Positions 45,684 through 56,556 of a stretch of 64,000 nucleotides of DNA are shown here, one piece after another (positions within the stretch are counted from its first letter, which is position 1; each line of letters begins with the position of its first letter). Below the pieces are notes generated by a model. It was not told the DNA's origin, searched no databases, and saw only the letters and a program-made list of their open reading frames with translations. Source of the DNA: Flavobacteriales bacterium (GTDB lineage: Bacteria > Bacteroidota > Bacteroidia > Flavobacteriales_F > PHOS-HE28). The DNA lies in assembly GCA_016715995.1 (NCBI GenBank), contig JADJXF010000014.1, forward strand, positions 82,773-146,772, given 5' to 3'. A program made the position numbers and the translations under genes.

Positions 45684-45986
45684 TCACCGCCGGCGCGAGA
45701 ACAGCCGCGTGAGGAATCCGTCGCGGTGCGCGCCGCTGCCGCGGCGGTCGGCCCGGCGTGTGTGCCGCTTCATCCGTTTGCGCGTCTCCTTGTCCTGGAT
45801 GGACAAATGCCGCTCGCGGTCCGCCTTGTCCTGCTTCGTCTTCGCTTTCTTCTCATCCTTGGCCTTCTTGGCCAGGATCCGTTCCTGCTGCTTCCGGCTG
45901 ATGCCCCCCTCCTGCGCATGGAGTATGGCGGGGGCGGCTGTAAGCGCCGCCCACAGCAGCATCCATCGCAGCATTCGCTTCCGCAT
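45684..45986 (-). CDS. Small exported Lys/Arg-rich protein
   Basis: 100 residues. Signal peptide RWMLLWAALTAAPAILHAQ, then an extremely basic charged stretch (KQQERILAKKAKDEKKAKTK, RMKRHTRRADRRG). I do not recognise a family name, but small exported basic proteins of this kind are common in Flavobacteriales. Possible nucleic-acid, LPS or murein contact is speculation. The 240 bases between it and the TonB receptor start hold nothing clear. Confidence 0.7.
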   Translation of the reverse strand: MRKRMLRWMLLWAALTAAPAILHAQEGGISRKQQERILAKKAKDEKKAKTKQDKADRERHLSIQDKETRKRMKRHTRRADRRGSGAHRDGFLTRLFSRRR

Positions 45987-46025
45987 GGTGCAAGGTTAAC
46001 GCCTCCGGCTCGGTGCCGGCATCGC

Positions 46026-46033
46026 TACCTTCG
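46026..46033 (+). promoter_or_regulatory. Putative -7 box TACCTTCG upstream of Rieske-like gene
   Basis: TACCTTCG ends 16 bases before the ATG at 46050. Confidence 0.4.
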
Positions 46034-46049
46034 CCGGACAGCATTGCCG

Positions 46050-46496
46050 ATGATGTCAATCCCGCGACCACTTCGCTTTGGTCCTGCCTTCCTTGGACTT
46101 GCCGGGTTGGTGATTCTGGCGGCGTCCTGCCGGAAAACGACACCTGGGGGCGTCCCTCCCGTGAACGTCGATATCGCCATCAACGTGAACAATCCGGCCT
46201 ACGCCGACTTGGCCGTACCCGGGGGCTGGCTCTACCTCACCGGCGGCTCGCAGGGCCTTATCGTGTACCGGTTCAGCAACAACGAGTTCCGCGCCATGGA
46301 CCGCCATTGTCCCTACCAAACGGCCAACCTGTGCCGGGTACACGTGGACGAGAGTGAAGTGGTGGCGCGCGATACGGTGTGCTGCGGGTCGGCTTTCCTG
46401 ATTACCGACGGCAGCGTGGTGCAAGGGCCGGCCGCGCTGAACCTGCAGCGCTACAACACCTCCTTCAACGGAACGGTCCTGCGGATCTTCAACTGA
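46050..46496 (+). CDS. Rieske-like lipoprotein with incomplete cluster ligands
   Basis: 148 residues from the ATG at 46050 (a second ATG follows at once). The lipobox LVILAASC at about residues 20-27 predicts a lipoprotein. The fold resembles a Rieske domain: NEFRAMDRHCPYQTANLC, then DTVCCGSAFLITDGSVVQGPA and LQRYNTSFNGTVLRI. The usual CxH...CxxH ligand set is not complete: box II is CCGS, with no His where CPxHGS is expected. Whether it binds iron-sulfur or another metal through the remaining cysteines is open. Convergent with ahcY. Confidence 0.82.
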   Translation: MMSIPRPLRFGPAFLGLAGLVILAASCRKTTPGGVPPVNVDIAINVNNPAYADLAVPGGWLYLTGGSQGLIVYRFSNNEFRAMDRHCPYQTANLCRVHVDESEVVARDTVCCGSAFLITDGSVVQGPAALNLQRYNTSFNGTVLRIFN

Positions 46497-46500
46497 ATCC

Positions 46501-46682
46501 CGCTGTTGAGGGTTGAGCCGGTTGAGGGTTGTGCGCAACAGCCAACCGGCGACCTGCAACCCTCAGGTGCCCTCTGTCACGCTGAAGCCAATTCCCTCCC
46601 AAGTCACCAGGGCGGGCAGAGGGTTGACCGGATGCTGAACGATGAGCGCAACCTTCAACCGTCAACCTTCAACTCCCAACAA
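46501..46682. repeat. Heptamer GTTG inverted array, copy E
   Basis: GTTGAGG, GTTGAGC, GTTGAGG, GTTGTGC at 46505-46534 face CAACAGC, CAACCGG and CAACCCT at about 46537-46564. A further cluster of CAACCTT, CAACCGT, CAACCTT, CAACTCC, CAACAAG ends at 46682, next to the ahcY stop. About 60 bases between the clusters show nothing recognisable. It separates two convergent genes. Confidence 0.8.
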
Positions 46683-46687
46683 GGTTC

Positions 46688-48013
<1,326 letters not shown>

Positions 48014-48021
48014 TCGGGCCG

Positions 48022-48029
48022 CGAAGGTA
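48022..48029 (-). promoter_or_regulatory. Putative -7 box TACCTTCG upstream of ahcY
   Basis: On the minus strand TACCTTCG ends eight bases before the ahcY ATG. The divergent GGGP synthase gene starts 39 bases from the ahcY start. Confidence 0.45.
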
Positions 48030-48052
48030 GCCGGTTCACACCAGCCGGGCCA

Positions 48053-48820
48053 ATGGTGTTGAGTATGTTCGCAGCGATGGGCGCCGTGCTGAAACAGTTT
48101 GAGGAGGCGAAGGTTCGCGGGCGCAAGCAGCTGGCCGTGCTCATCGATCCCGACTTCGGAGAGGACGAGCGCATCCTGGAGCGCACGGTGCAGAACGCCT
48201 GCATGGCCCAGGCCGACCTCTTCCTCGTGGGCGGAAGTTTGCTCACCAGCGCGGGCTTCGACCGCTGCGTGTCGCTGGTGAAGCAATGGAGCGATCGACC
48301 GGTGGTGCTCTTCCCCGGAAGCCCGGCGCAGCTCAGCGCGCATGCCGACGCCGTGCTCTTCCTCTCGCTCATCAGCGGACGCAATCCGGAACTGCTCATC
48401 GGCCACCACGTGACGGCCGGCCCCACCATCAGGGCCATGGGCCTCGAAGCCATCCCCACCGGCTACATGCTCGTGGACGGCGGACGCATGACCACCGCGC
48501 ACTACGTGAGCCAGTCCTCCCCCATCCCGCGCGACAAGCCGGGCATCGCGGCCGCCACCGCGCTGGCCGGCGAACTGCTGGGGCTCCGCACCATCTACCT
48601 CGATACCGGCAGCGGTGCGCCGCACACCGTCGCGCCGGAAATGGTCGCCGCCGTGCACCAGCAGGTCGGTCTGCCGATCATCGTGGGAGGCGGCATCCGC
48701 GATGCGGCTTCAGCGCGCGCGCTCTGCGCGGCTGGCGCCGATGTGCTGGTGGTGGGCACCGCTTTCGAGCAGGACCCCGAACTGGTCTTCGCCATGAGCG
48801 AGGCGGTGCATCTTCGTTGA
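48053..48820 (+). CDS. Geranylgeranylglyceryl/heptaprenylglyceryl phosphate synthase
   Basis: 255 residues (a later ATG at 48065 is possible). The PcrB/GGGPS TIM-barrel signature is clear: LAVLIDPDFGEDE, LFLVGGSLLTS, VVLFPGSPAQLSAHADAVLFLSLISGRNPELLIGHHV, the prenyl/phosphate part IPTGYMLVDGGRMT, YLDTGSGAPH, and LPIIVGGGIRDAASARALCAAGAD. It joins a polyprenyl diphosphate to sn-glycerol-1-phosphate, the first ether bond of archaeal-type lipids. Flavobacteria are known to hold group II enzymes of this family. A glycerol-1-phosphate dehydrogenase is not in this window. Confidence 0.93.
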   Translation: MVLSMFAAMGAVLKQFEEAKVRGRKQLAVLIDPDFGEDERILERTVQNACMAQADLFLVGGSLLTSAGFDRCVSLVKQWSDRPVVLFPGSPAQLSAHADAVLFLSLISGRNPELLIGHHVTAGPTIRAMGLEAIPTGYMLVDGGRMTTAHYVSQSSPIPRDKPGIAAATALAGELLGLRTIYLDTGSGAPHTVAPEMVAAVHQQVGLPIIVGGGIRDAASARALCAAGADVLVVGTAFEQDPELVFAMSEAVHLR

Positions 48821-48862
48821 GTATTATCGGCAACGCCTGCGCACACCGCTCAACCTTCACCT

Positions 48863-50219
48863 ATGCGTGCGTTCTCCACCTGTTCGCTCATTCTAAGCGT
48901 TGGGCATGGCCTGGCCCAGTTCCCCATCGACCAGCCCGTGACAGGCGATACGATACTCACGGACGTGTCGCCAGCACGGCCGTTTGCGTCCTATCCGCTT
49001 GGCAGCGGCCTCATGGTGCCGTATTCCGCCACACGCATGCTGTTGCTCTCCGCCACTGGCGGCATCGAGTTGGACGCACCGCTCTCGTCGCTCCACCTGT
49101 CGACTTTCGGCACCGCCATCGCTCCTTCCGGCGCGGTGATGTGCGGCAAGACCGCGGCCCAGAACGCGTACGCAGGGCTCGTCAATGGCAACGGCGACGG
49201 ATTCGCATGGATCGACTCGCTCGACTTGGAGAACGAGACCTATTTCAGCGGTACGTCGGCAATGGACAACGGCGACCTGGTGCTCTTCGGCACGAGCTAC
49301 GTGACCGGCACGGACCTGCGGCCCATCGTAAGGCGGCTCACCGCAGCAGGCACATTGATCTGGTCACACCATCCATTCACCGCTCAGATTACGCGCGCGA
49401 CGCACGGTCGCGAACTGGCGAACGGTGACATCCTCTTCACGGGTCTCGACGGGCCCCCTTTCGCACCGGAGATCAAGATCCTCTGCGGGCGCTATTCGGC
49501 CAGCGGCGTATTGCTGGGCATGAACCGTTTCGGCAACGGTGGGTTCCAGCAAGGCGAGGTCGTCCTGCCCGCCGTGGATGGCGGCTCCATCATCTGGGGC
49601 CACCAGGACACCGACGAACCTGGTCGTCGCGAAGGTCGACGACGCGTGTCAGGTCGAGTGGTTTCGATACTTCGGCGGGTTCCAATTCGAAGATGCCTGT
49701 GTGGATCATTCGTCATCGGGTTACATGGCTACCGGCCGCTACACCAACGGTGGTGCGTTGGTGGCTCGTTTCAATGCGGAGGGCGATACGGTCTGGACCC
49801 GATCCTATGGCGGTAGCGGGGCCCGGGGCCAGCGCATCAGGCTCGATGGCTTTGGCGGTTACTTCATCACGGGCTGGGCGAATGACGAAAGCACCGGCCA
49901 GGAAGACGCACCCTATTTCCTGCGCGTAGACGCCGACGGATCGATGACGGAGGTCAACGCATTGAACTATCGCCGCAGCCTACCCATCGTACGACCGAAC
50001 CCGGCGCTCGACGAATGGCATCTTGATCGAGTCGGAAGCGATCTCACCGGAGCGGATTGGAGCCTATTCAACTCGCAAGGGCAATTGGTGCGCGGGGGTG
50101 TCTTGAAGGGGACTGGGCCGTTCCGGCATGCGCGAGGAACACTTCCGGCTGGGGTTCATCAGTTCGTGATCGTGTCACTATCCGGGGTCGTCCATCGGCT
50201 GCCGCTCATGCTGGAGTAA
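48863..50219 (+). CDS. T9SS-secreted beta-propeller-like protein, one frameshift
   Basis: The frame from the ATG at 48863 gives a signal peptide (STCSLILSVGHGLAQ) and repeated blade-like strands (GDLVLFGTSYVTGTD, NGDILFTGLDGPPF). At about 49612-49618 the reading shifts: IIWGHQDTDE continues sensibly as NLVVAKVDDACQVEWFRYFG in the next frame, so one extra base is present (1357 bases, remainder 1). The second half has FITGWANDESTG and a T9SS type tail, NPALDEWHLDRVGSD to SGVVHRLPLMLE. Corrected length about 451 residues. Probably a Por-system cargo; sequencing error is more likely than a pseudogene. Confidence 0.78.
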
Positions 50220-50255
50220 GTCGATGTGCCGCGTGCTGAACACCAGCGCGGCCGT

Positions 50256-50263
50256 TACTTTCA
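50256..50263 (+). promoter_or_regulatory. Putative -7 box TACTTTCA upstream of the cyclase gene
   Basis: TACTTTCA ends four bases before the ATG at 50268, the same geometry as at 14483 and 20506. Confidence 0.3.
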
Positions 50264-50267
50264 CACG

Positions 50268-52226
50268 ATGCTGATGCGATGCCGGACCGTTCTGATCGCG
50301 CCGCTGCTGCTGGCTCAGATGGCGCTAGGCCAGACGGATTCGCTCTGGCGCGTCTGGAACGATGCGGCGCAGCCCGATAGCGCGCGGCTGAAAGCCATCC
50401 AGACCCTGGCGTGGAAGGCCGTGTTCGAGCAGCCCGACAGCGGGATGGCCCTAGCGCGGAAGCAGCTGGAACTGGCCGAGCGGGCCGGGATACCATCAGG
50501 GCGGTTCGAGGCCCATACCACCCTTGCGGTAGGCAGCAGCATGCGCAGCGACTACACCACCGCGCTCACCCACCTGCAGCAGTGCCTCACGGTGGCGCAG
50601 GCCATCGGCGACCGCAAGCGCCAGGCGAACACCTACAGCAACATGAGCAACGTGTACAAGAACATCGGCGACCTGCCGATGGCCTTGGAGCAGTTGCAGA
50701 AGAGCCTGCGGATCGATCAGGCGCTGGACAACAAGGAAGGCCTGGCGGGCACCTATAACAATATCGGCAACATCCATACGGAGCTGGGCGACCTGCGGAT
50801 GGCGCTGGAGCATTACCGGCGCAGCGCCGCCTTGGCCGAGGAATTGGACAACGACCGCGGACGAGCGCAGGCCGCCATGAACCTGGGCTCCACGGAACTT
50901 GAGCTGGGCCAACCGGACACCGCTGTGACGCTCTTCCAGCGAAGCCTCGACCTCTACCGAAGGCTCGGGCGGCGGCTGGAGCAAGGCATGGCCTTCAACA
51001 ACCTCGGCCGGGCTTATGGGCAGTTGCAACGGATCCCCGAGGCCTTCGCCAGCCTCGATTCCGCTGAGCGCATCCTGCTCAGCTTGGGCAGCATGCGCCA
51101 GCTAGCCCGCACCCATGTGAACCGCGGCAATCTCCTCCTTGCCATGGGGCGCGCGCGAGAGGCCATCGCCTCGTGCAGCGAAGGGGAGCGCATCGCTGTG
51201 GAGAACCAGTTGCTTCAGCAGCGCCGCGAATGCCTGCTCTGCCTGCACCGGGCGTACGACCGCGTCGGTGATTTCCGCAAGGCCTACCGCGCGCAAACCG
51301 AATACATGGCCGTGAACGACTCGCTCATCGGCTTGAACAACAGCAAGGAAGTGACGCGCCTGGAGGTGAGCCGGGCCTTTCAGGAACGGATGCTGGCCGA
51401 CAGTCTGGACCATGTGCGGCAACGGTACGAGCAGGAACTGGTGTACACCGCAACGCTGGGCCAGGAACGCGAGCGGCGGAACCTCTTCCTGTACACGGGG
51501 CTCGGCGTGCTCCTGCTCGCGGGCGGCCTCTGGAACCGGCTGCGCTTCACCCGTCGCTCGCGCGCCGCCATCCAACAGGAGAAGGAACGCAGCGAGGACC
51601 TGCTCCACAACATCCTGCCCGTGGAGGTGGCCCGGGAGCTCAAGGAGAAGGGCGAGGCCGAGGCGCGGCTCATCGAATCCGTCACGGTGCTCTTCACCGA
51701 CTTCAAGGGCTTCACGGCCATGAGCGAACTGGTGAGCCCGAAGCAGCTGGTGCATGACCTGCACGAGTGCTTCAGCGCTTTCGACCGCATCTGCGGGAAG
51801 CACGGCATCGAGAAGATCAAGACCATCGGCGACGCCTACATGGCGGCCGGCGGGCTTCCGACGCCCAGCGCCACGCACGCGCGCGACGCGGTGCTGGCCG
51901 CGCTGGAGATGCGCGACTTCATCGCCGAAGGCAAGGCGCGGAAGATCGCCGCAGGCCTCCCCTACTTCGAGATCCGCATCGGCATCCATACCGGTCCGGT
52001 GGTGGCCGGTATCGTGGGCGTGAAGAAGTTCGCCTACGACATCTGGGGCGATACGGTGAACACCGCGAGCCGCATGGAGTCCTCGGGCGAACCTGGACAG
52101 GTGAACATCAGCGCCGCCACCTACCGGATTCTGAAGGATGAACCAGGCTTCCTCTTCACGCCCAGGGGCGAGGTGAGCGCGAAAGGGAAAGGCGCTCTCT
52201 CCATGTACTTCGTGGAGGGCTCGTAG
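50268..52226 (+). CDS. TPR-domain class III adenylate cyclase
   Basis: 652 residues from the ATG at 50268. Signal peptide (VLIAPLLLAQMALGQ), then about seven TPR units at residues 50-340 (KRQANTYSNMSNVYKNIGDL, GLAGTYNNIGNIHTELGDL, and so on), a membrane helix near 405-422 (LFLYTGLGVLLLAGGLW), a short coiled coil (EKERSEDLLHNILPVEVARE) and a class III cyclase domain to the end. Catalytic residues: metal Asp in VTVLFTDFKGF and in KTIGDAYMAAGG, the substrate-selecting Lys of KIKTIGD and Asp of AYDIWGD, and Asn/Arg of NTASRMES. The Lys/Asp pair favours ATP over GTP. Topology puts the TPR domain outside the inner membrane and cyclase inside, so it may turn a periplasmic signal into cAMP. Confidence 0.93.
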   Translation: MLMRCRTVLIAPLLLAQMALGQTDSLWRVWNDAAQPDSARLKAIQTLAWKAVFEQPDSGMALARKQLELAERAGIPSGRFEAHTTLAVGSSMRSDYTTALTHLQQCLTVAQAIGDRKRQANTYSNMSNVYKNIGDLPMALEQLQKSLRIDQALDNKEGLAGTYNNIGNIHTELGDLRMALEHYRRSAALAEELDNDRGRAQAAMNLGSTELELGQPDTAVTLFQRSLDLYRRLGRRLEQGMAFNNLGRAYGQLQRIPEAFASLDSAERILLSLGSMRQLARTHVNRGNLLLAMGRAREAIASCSEGERIAVENQLLQQRRECLLCLHRAYDRVGDFRKAYRAQTEYMAVNDSLIGLNNSKEVTRLEVSRAFQERMLADSLDHVRQRYEQELVYTATLGQERERRNLFLYTGLGVLLLAGGLWNRLRFTRRSRAAIQQEKERSEDLLHNILPVEVARELKEKGEAEARLIESVTVLFTDFKGFTAMSELVSPKQLVHDLHECFSAFDRICGKHGIEKIKTIGDAYMAAGGLPTPSATHARDAVLAALEMRDFIAEGKARKIAAGLPYFEIRIGIHTGPVVAGIVGVKKFAYDIWGDTVNTASRMESSGEPGQVNISAATYRILKDEPGFLFTPRGEVSAKGKGALSMYFVEGS

Positions 52227-52417
52227 CGGGCTTGAGGCGGCGACCCGCCGGGCTCGCCGAATCCGAACCGCTGCGCATCGAACCGGGAATGAACGGCACA
52301 TGAGTATCATGCACGCGCAGGAAGTCGCCTCAGAACGATTCTATTCCCGTTCATCCACGTCCATTCACTGTTTGCATTGGATGCGGTGATGTTCCGGAGG
52401 CAATGAGCGGAAAGCAG

Positions 52418-52445
52418 AAGGCCCCGCGCTTTCGCGCGGGGCCTT
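52418..52445 (-). terminator. Hairpin terminator downstream of the RWNG protein gene
   Basis: Perfect 12-bp stem AAGGCCCCGCGC / GCGCGGGGCCTT with loop TTTC. It lies 24 bases past the stop of the minus-strand gene and is followed on that strand by CTGCTTTCC. The rest of the 243-base gap after the cyclase gene shows nothing recognisable. Confidence 0.85.
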
Positions 52446-52469
52446 CGCCAACAGGTTCGTCGTTGCTGC

Positions 52470-55400
52470 TTACGGCTGGATCACCAGGCGCTCGGTGTAC
52501 ATCTGTTCGCCAGCGGTGATGTTCACCATGTACATGCCGGCCGCCAGAGCTTGCCCCGGCCCAGAGCCGGGGTTGAGCTCGAGCACCGTGTTTAGGAAGC
52601 CATCGTTGACCGCGATCGTGCGCGCGCTCACGCGCTTGCCGAAGGCATCCAGGATGTCAACGCTCACCGTCTGCACGCCCTCCTCCACCGACTCCAGGCT
52701 CAGCATCAGCTGGTCGCCGCGGTTCGGGTTCGGGTACATGCGCAGTTGTGCTGAGCCAGTTGAAGCATCCTCCGCCATGTTCTGGTTGCCGCCGTTGACG
52801 GGCGGGCAGGAGATGGTCAGCAGGCACACATCGCCCCATGGGGCAGCGCCGTTGGGGGCGCACCAGTTGGTGCCGCTGGTCTCGAAGCTCACCCGCACGT
52901 CCACATCGTAGGTGGAACCGCAGATGAGGCCGGTGGTGTTCACGAAGTAGGTGTTGGCCGTCTTCACCACCGTGTACACCGGGTTGTTGTCGTCGGTGCG
53001 GAAGCGGAACTGGTAGCGTTTCGCATTCTGCCATGTGCAGTTGGCGAGCATCCGCCGCACCGCGCGGGCATGCACCAGCACGTTGCTCCCGACCGCACGC
53101 GTGCCACCGCAGCTGAAGTAGGGATCGCCCGGGATGTCGTTGAGCTTCGTGCGCGGGCACTGCGCCGCGGCGTCGCTCACCATCAGGCGGCACGCAGGGC
53201 CCCATATGGCGTTGAGGAAATCGCCGTTGATGATGCCGCGCACCTTCGCGTTGTACACCACGTTCTGGGCGAGCTGGTTGCCGCTCCAGCTGTTGAGCTT
53301 GAAGTGGCAGGCGCGTGTCATGCTCGCCGCAAGGCCGTTGGGGGTGCTGTGGTACTGGGTCCGCTTGAAGCTGTACCCGCCGTTGGGGTTGTACCACCAC
53401 ATCTGGTAGCCGCTCGTGAAGTTGCTGGCTGCGGCGGGGTTGCTGTTCCACTGCGCGTTCACCGCCAGGTTGTCGTTGGCCACCACGTACTCACCGCCGC
53501 ACGGGCTGGTCTTCCAATCGAGCTTGTCGCAGCTGGTGAAGATCAAGCGGTCTGTGCCCACCGGCAGGCAGAAGCCCTCGCCGCCTTCGATCTGGCTGTA
53601 CTGGCCGCTGGTGAAGCCACCGTTGCCGAAGGCGTCGTGGCTGTTGTCGATCAGGCGCTGTGCGCTGTTGATCTGCAGCTTGTAGCCGCCGCCCACGACG
53701 CCGTCATTGCCGCCGTCCTCCACCACCAGGTAGAAGCAGCCGTCGGGTAGGCAGGTGGCCTCCGAGCCATCGCCGTTCAGGAAGCCGCCGCCGCTCTGCA
53801 CCAGAATGCTGCTGCCCTGGGTGTACAACTCGAAGGTCAACTGGTCCACGTTGTCCGACTGGTAAACGAAGTCCAGGTCCGTGGTGCATTGAACGCCCAC
53901 GCAGTTGCAGTTGGCATCCAGCGCACCCAGCACGAAGTTCGGGCCGGCATCGCAGGCATCGCCGGGCGCTGCGTCGGCCAAGGCCGGACAGGGGTCCGGA
54001 GGCATTCATGCAAACCGCCAGGCGGATCGCGTTCCAGCACTGTCTCAGGGTCGCCGAATCCATCGCCATCCGTGTCATCGTACCACATCGTGGGCGTGGC
54101 GACGGTAAGGTCAGTTCCGTTGTCGCTGCGGGCAGCGGATGCGCTGCTCACGACCTTGCGCGATAAGCGATGCCGGGTGTTGTGCCAGAAAGCGGAATCG
54201 TGGCGGTGATGCTTCCGCTCGCGGTGGCATTCACGCTGCCGATGTCCGTGGGACTCACAAGCTGCCGATGCGCATCATGGTTGCGCCGTGAACGTGTTGC
54301 CCAGATTGAATGCACCCTCAACGCTGTAAGGCACTTCCACCCGTGGCGCCTGCGCACAGATCCACTGCGACGGAACCTGTCGAGAGCATCGTCTCATCGT
54401 AAGCACGCACATACAGTCCCGGAGTGCGATAGGCGACTACGATGCGACCAGTGGAGCTGCGGGCGACCCAGCGTCCCGCACCGTAACTCAGCGGCGAGGT
54501 GAAGCCGCTGGCGCCAACAGGCACCCACGCCGCCCCGTTCCAGCGATGCGTTCGCGCCAGGTCCGTTGGCGCCATCGTGATAGGCCACGATCGGCGCATC
54601 GTCATCGTCGAGCACGAGCTGTGGCAGCTGCGCGAATGCAGCCGTGAAGCCCGGCAATCCGATGAGCTCCCATGCAAGGCCGTTCCAGCGCTTCACGGTG
54701 GGCTTGCCGCCGACGCTTCCATCCATGTACACGACCACGGATGCGTGGGCATCCATCGCTACGGCGGCCGAACTCGAATTGGTCACCGAAAGAGGTCCGC
54801 CGCCGAGCATGGTCCAGCCGGATCCGTTCCAGCGTTGCGCGATAACTGTTTGGGTAGCCACATCGCCGTAGGCCACCACAGGGTCGCCCGCCGCATTCAG
54901 GGCCATGGCGAGGTCGAAGATGGGGCCGCTGGTGAGGCACGTGCCCCCAACGCGATCACGCTGCCATTCCAGCGGAGCACCGAGCAACGCCCCCCGAGCG
55001 CATCGTCCCGGAAGGCCACTACTGGTCGCGCATCGGATGTCATGCAGAGCGTGGTGTATTCGGCACTCCCCACGGAGAGATTCGGTGTGCCCACGGTCTC
55101 CCACGCCGTCCCGTTCCAACGCTGCACTTGCGCGCGGTTCCCGGATGCTGGAAGGCGATACGCGATCATCGTTTCGCCATTGGGGGCGATGGCGATGCCA
55201 TGGTAATAGACGCTCGTTGGCGCAAGCGCGGGGTCGCCGAGCAGAACCCAGGAACTGCCGTTCCAGCGCTTCACCGTGGTGCGGTTGTTATTGCCTTGAT
55301 CCATGTACACCACAGCAGGATTGCCGTCCGGACCAACAGCCAGATCCTGGTAGAATACAGTGCCCAAGGAGATGGGGAGATCCGAGTAGGGCACCCATGC

Positions 55401-56502
55401 GCTGCCATTCCAACGCTGCGCCATCGCCTTGTTGCCAAATCCGTTGTCGAGGTAGCTCACAGGTGCCCGGTGAGCGCAAAACCCATGCACAGAGCAGTCA
55501 CGTTACTGGCGAGATGCCCGCAGTGCCAAAATGCCTGCCAAGTGGAGCCGTCCAGCGCTGCACATTGACGCGGTCGCTTTTAAAGGCGGCATCCGCATAC
55601 GCCACCGTAGGCAGATCCAGGTCGTTGAGTGCCAGCGCCACTTGATAAACGGAACTGGGGGTGAAGTTCAGCGTGCCCACTGGAGCCCATGCGCTTCCAT
55701 TCCATCGCTGCACGGAAAGGCCCCCGCCCAGGCTGCCATCCCCATAGCCCACCACCGGCTCGCCCGCGCTGGTCAAGTCCATGCCCGGGTTTGATGCGAA
55801 CGGTCCGGTGAAGGCGGCTGCGCCCACCGCCGACCAGGAGCTGCCGTTCCATCGCTGAACGGAGATCCCGAAGTTCGAGGCCGCATCACGATACGCCACA
55901 ACGGGCTTGTCCTCTGCATCCAAGCGCAGGCAGGCATTATAGGCCCCGCCAGGTGTGAAAGCGCTAGGACCGACAGGTTGCCATGCCGCACCGCTCCAGC
56001 GCAGCACAGTGAGCTTGGCCGACGCACCATAATCCGTGAAGGCCACTACGGGCAGGCCATCGTCGCCGACAGCTAAGCTCGGGTTGGCCACCTGTGTGGC
56101 AGTGATGCCCACCGCCCCAACCACTTGCCAGGCGCTGCCATTCCAGCTTTGCACAGTGAGCCGTTGCGAGACGGTATGGTCCAGATAGGCCACCATCGGA
56201 TGCCCATCGGGACGCAAGGCGATGCTGTGCTCGGTTGCCATGCCAGCTGAGAATCCAGGGCTGCCCACGGTTTGCCAGGCACCGGATTCCTGGCCTTCAC
56301 CATCGGTGCGATAGCTCTGACTAGGGTCGCGGAAAACCATCACGGGGTTGCCAGCGTCGTCCACGACCATGCTGTGGTGGTCGGCCCATTCGGGCGTGGG
56401 CCATGTGGTATCCACGGGGCCAAGCGGCGCCCACACCTGGGCATGCAGCAGAAGGCCAGTGGTAAGCCAGGCGGTAAGGCACAGCGCGCGAGTCATGTTC
56501 AT
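52470..56502 (-). CDS. Giant T9SS-secreted protein with about 14 RWNG-x-W repeats (several frameshifts)
   Basis: One gene of about 1340 codons, interrupted by indels near 55490, 54960, 54560, 54320, 54155 and 54005; hopping frames restores a continuous protein. ATG at 56502 (or 56496), signal peptide RALCLTAWLTTGLLLHAQ. Then about 14 units of 46-50 residues, each like LDAEDKPVVAYRDAAS, VQRWNGSSWSAVG, ending F-T. The repeat region ends near 54330. A following segment reads SPTDIGSVNATASGSITA and WYDDTDGDGFGDPETV (calcium-loop-like Asp repeats). Residues equal to 54000-52800 hold Cys-rich beta domains (CLPDGCFYLVVEDGGNDG, FRFRTDDNNPVYTVV). The final 90 residues are a T9SS sorting domain: LRMYPNPNRGDQLMLSLESV, MYTERLVIQP. 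The repeats would fit a multi-blade propeller or solenoid. Surface adhesion is possible but not shown. Confidence 0.8.
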
Positions 56503-56556
56503 GCTTGTGTTCGATTTGTAGCCTTCGCGCCCACTTCCTCATGAGGCGCGGGCAAA

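Noticed and set aside
48014..48658. Upstream extension of the ahcY frame
   Set aside because: Antisense to GGGP synthase and contains the ahcY promoter box.
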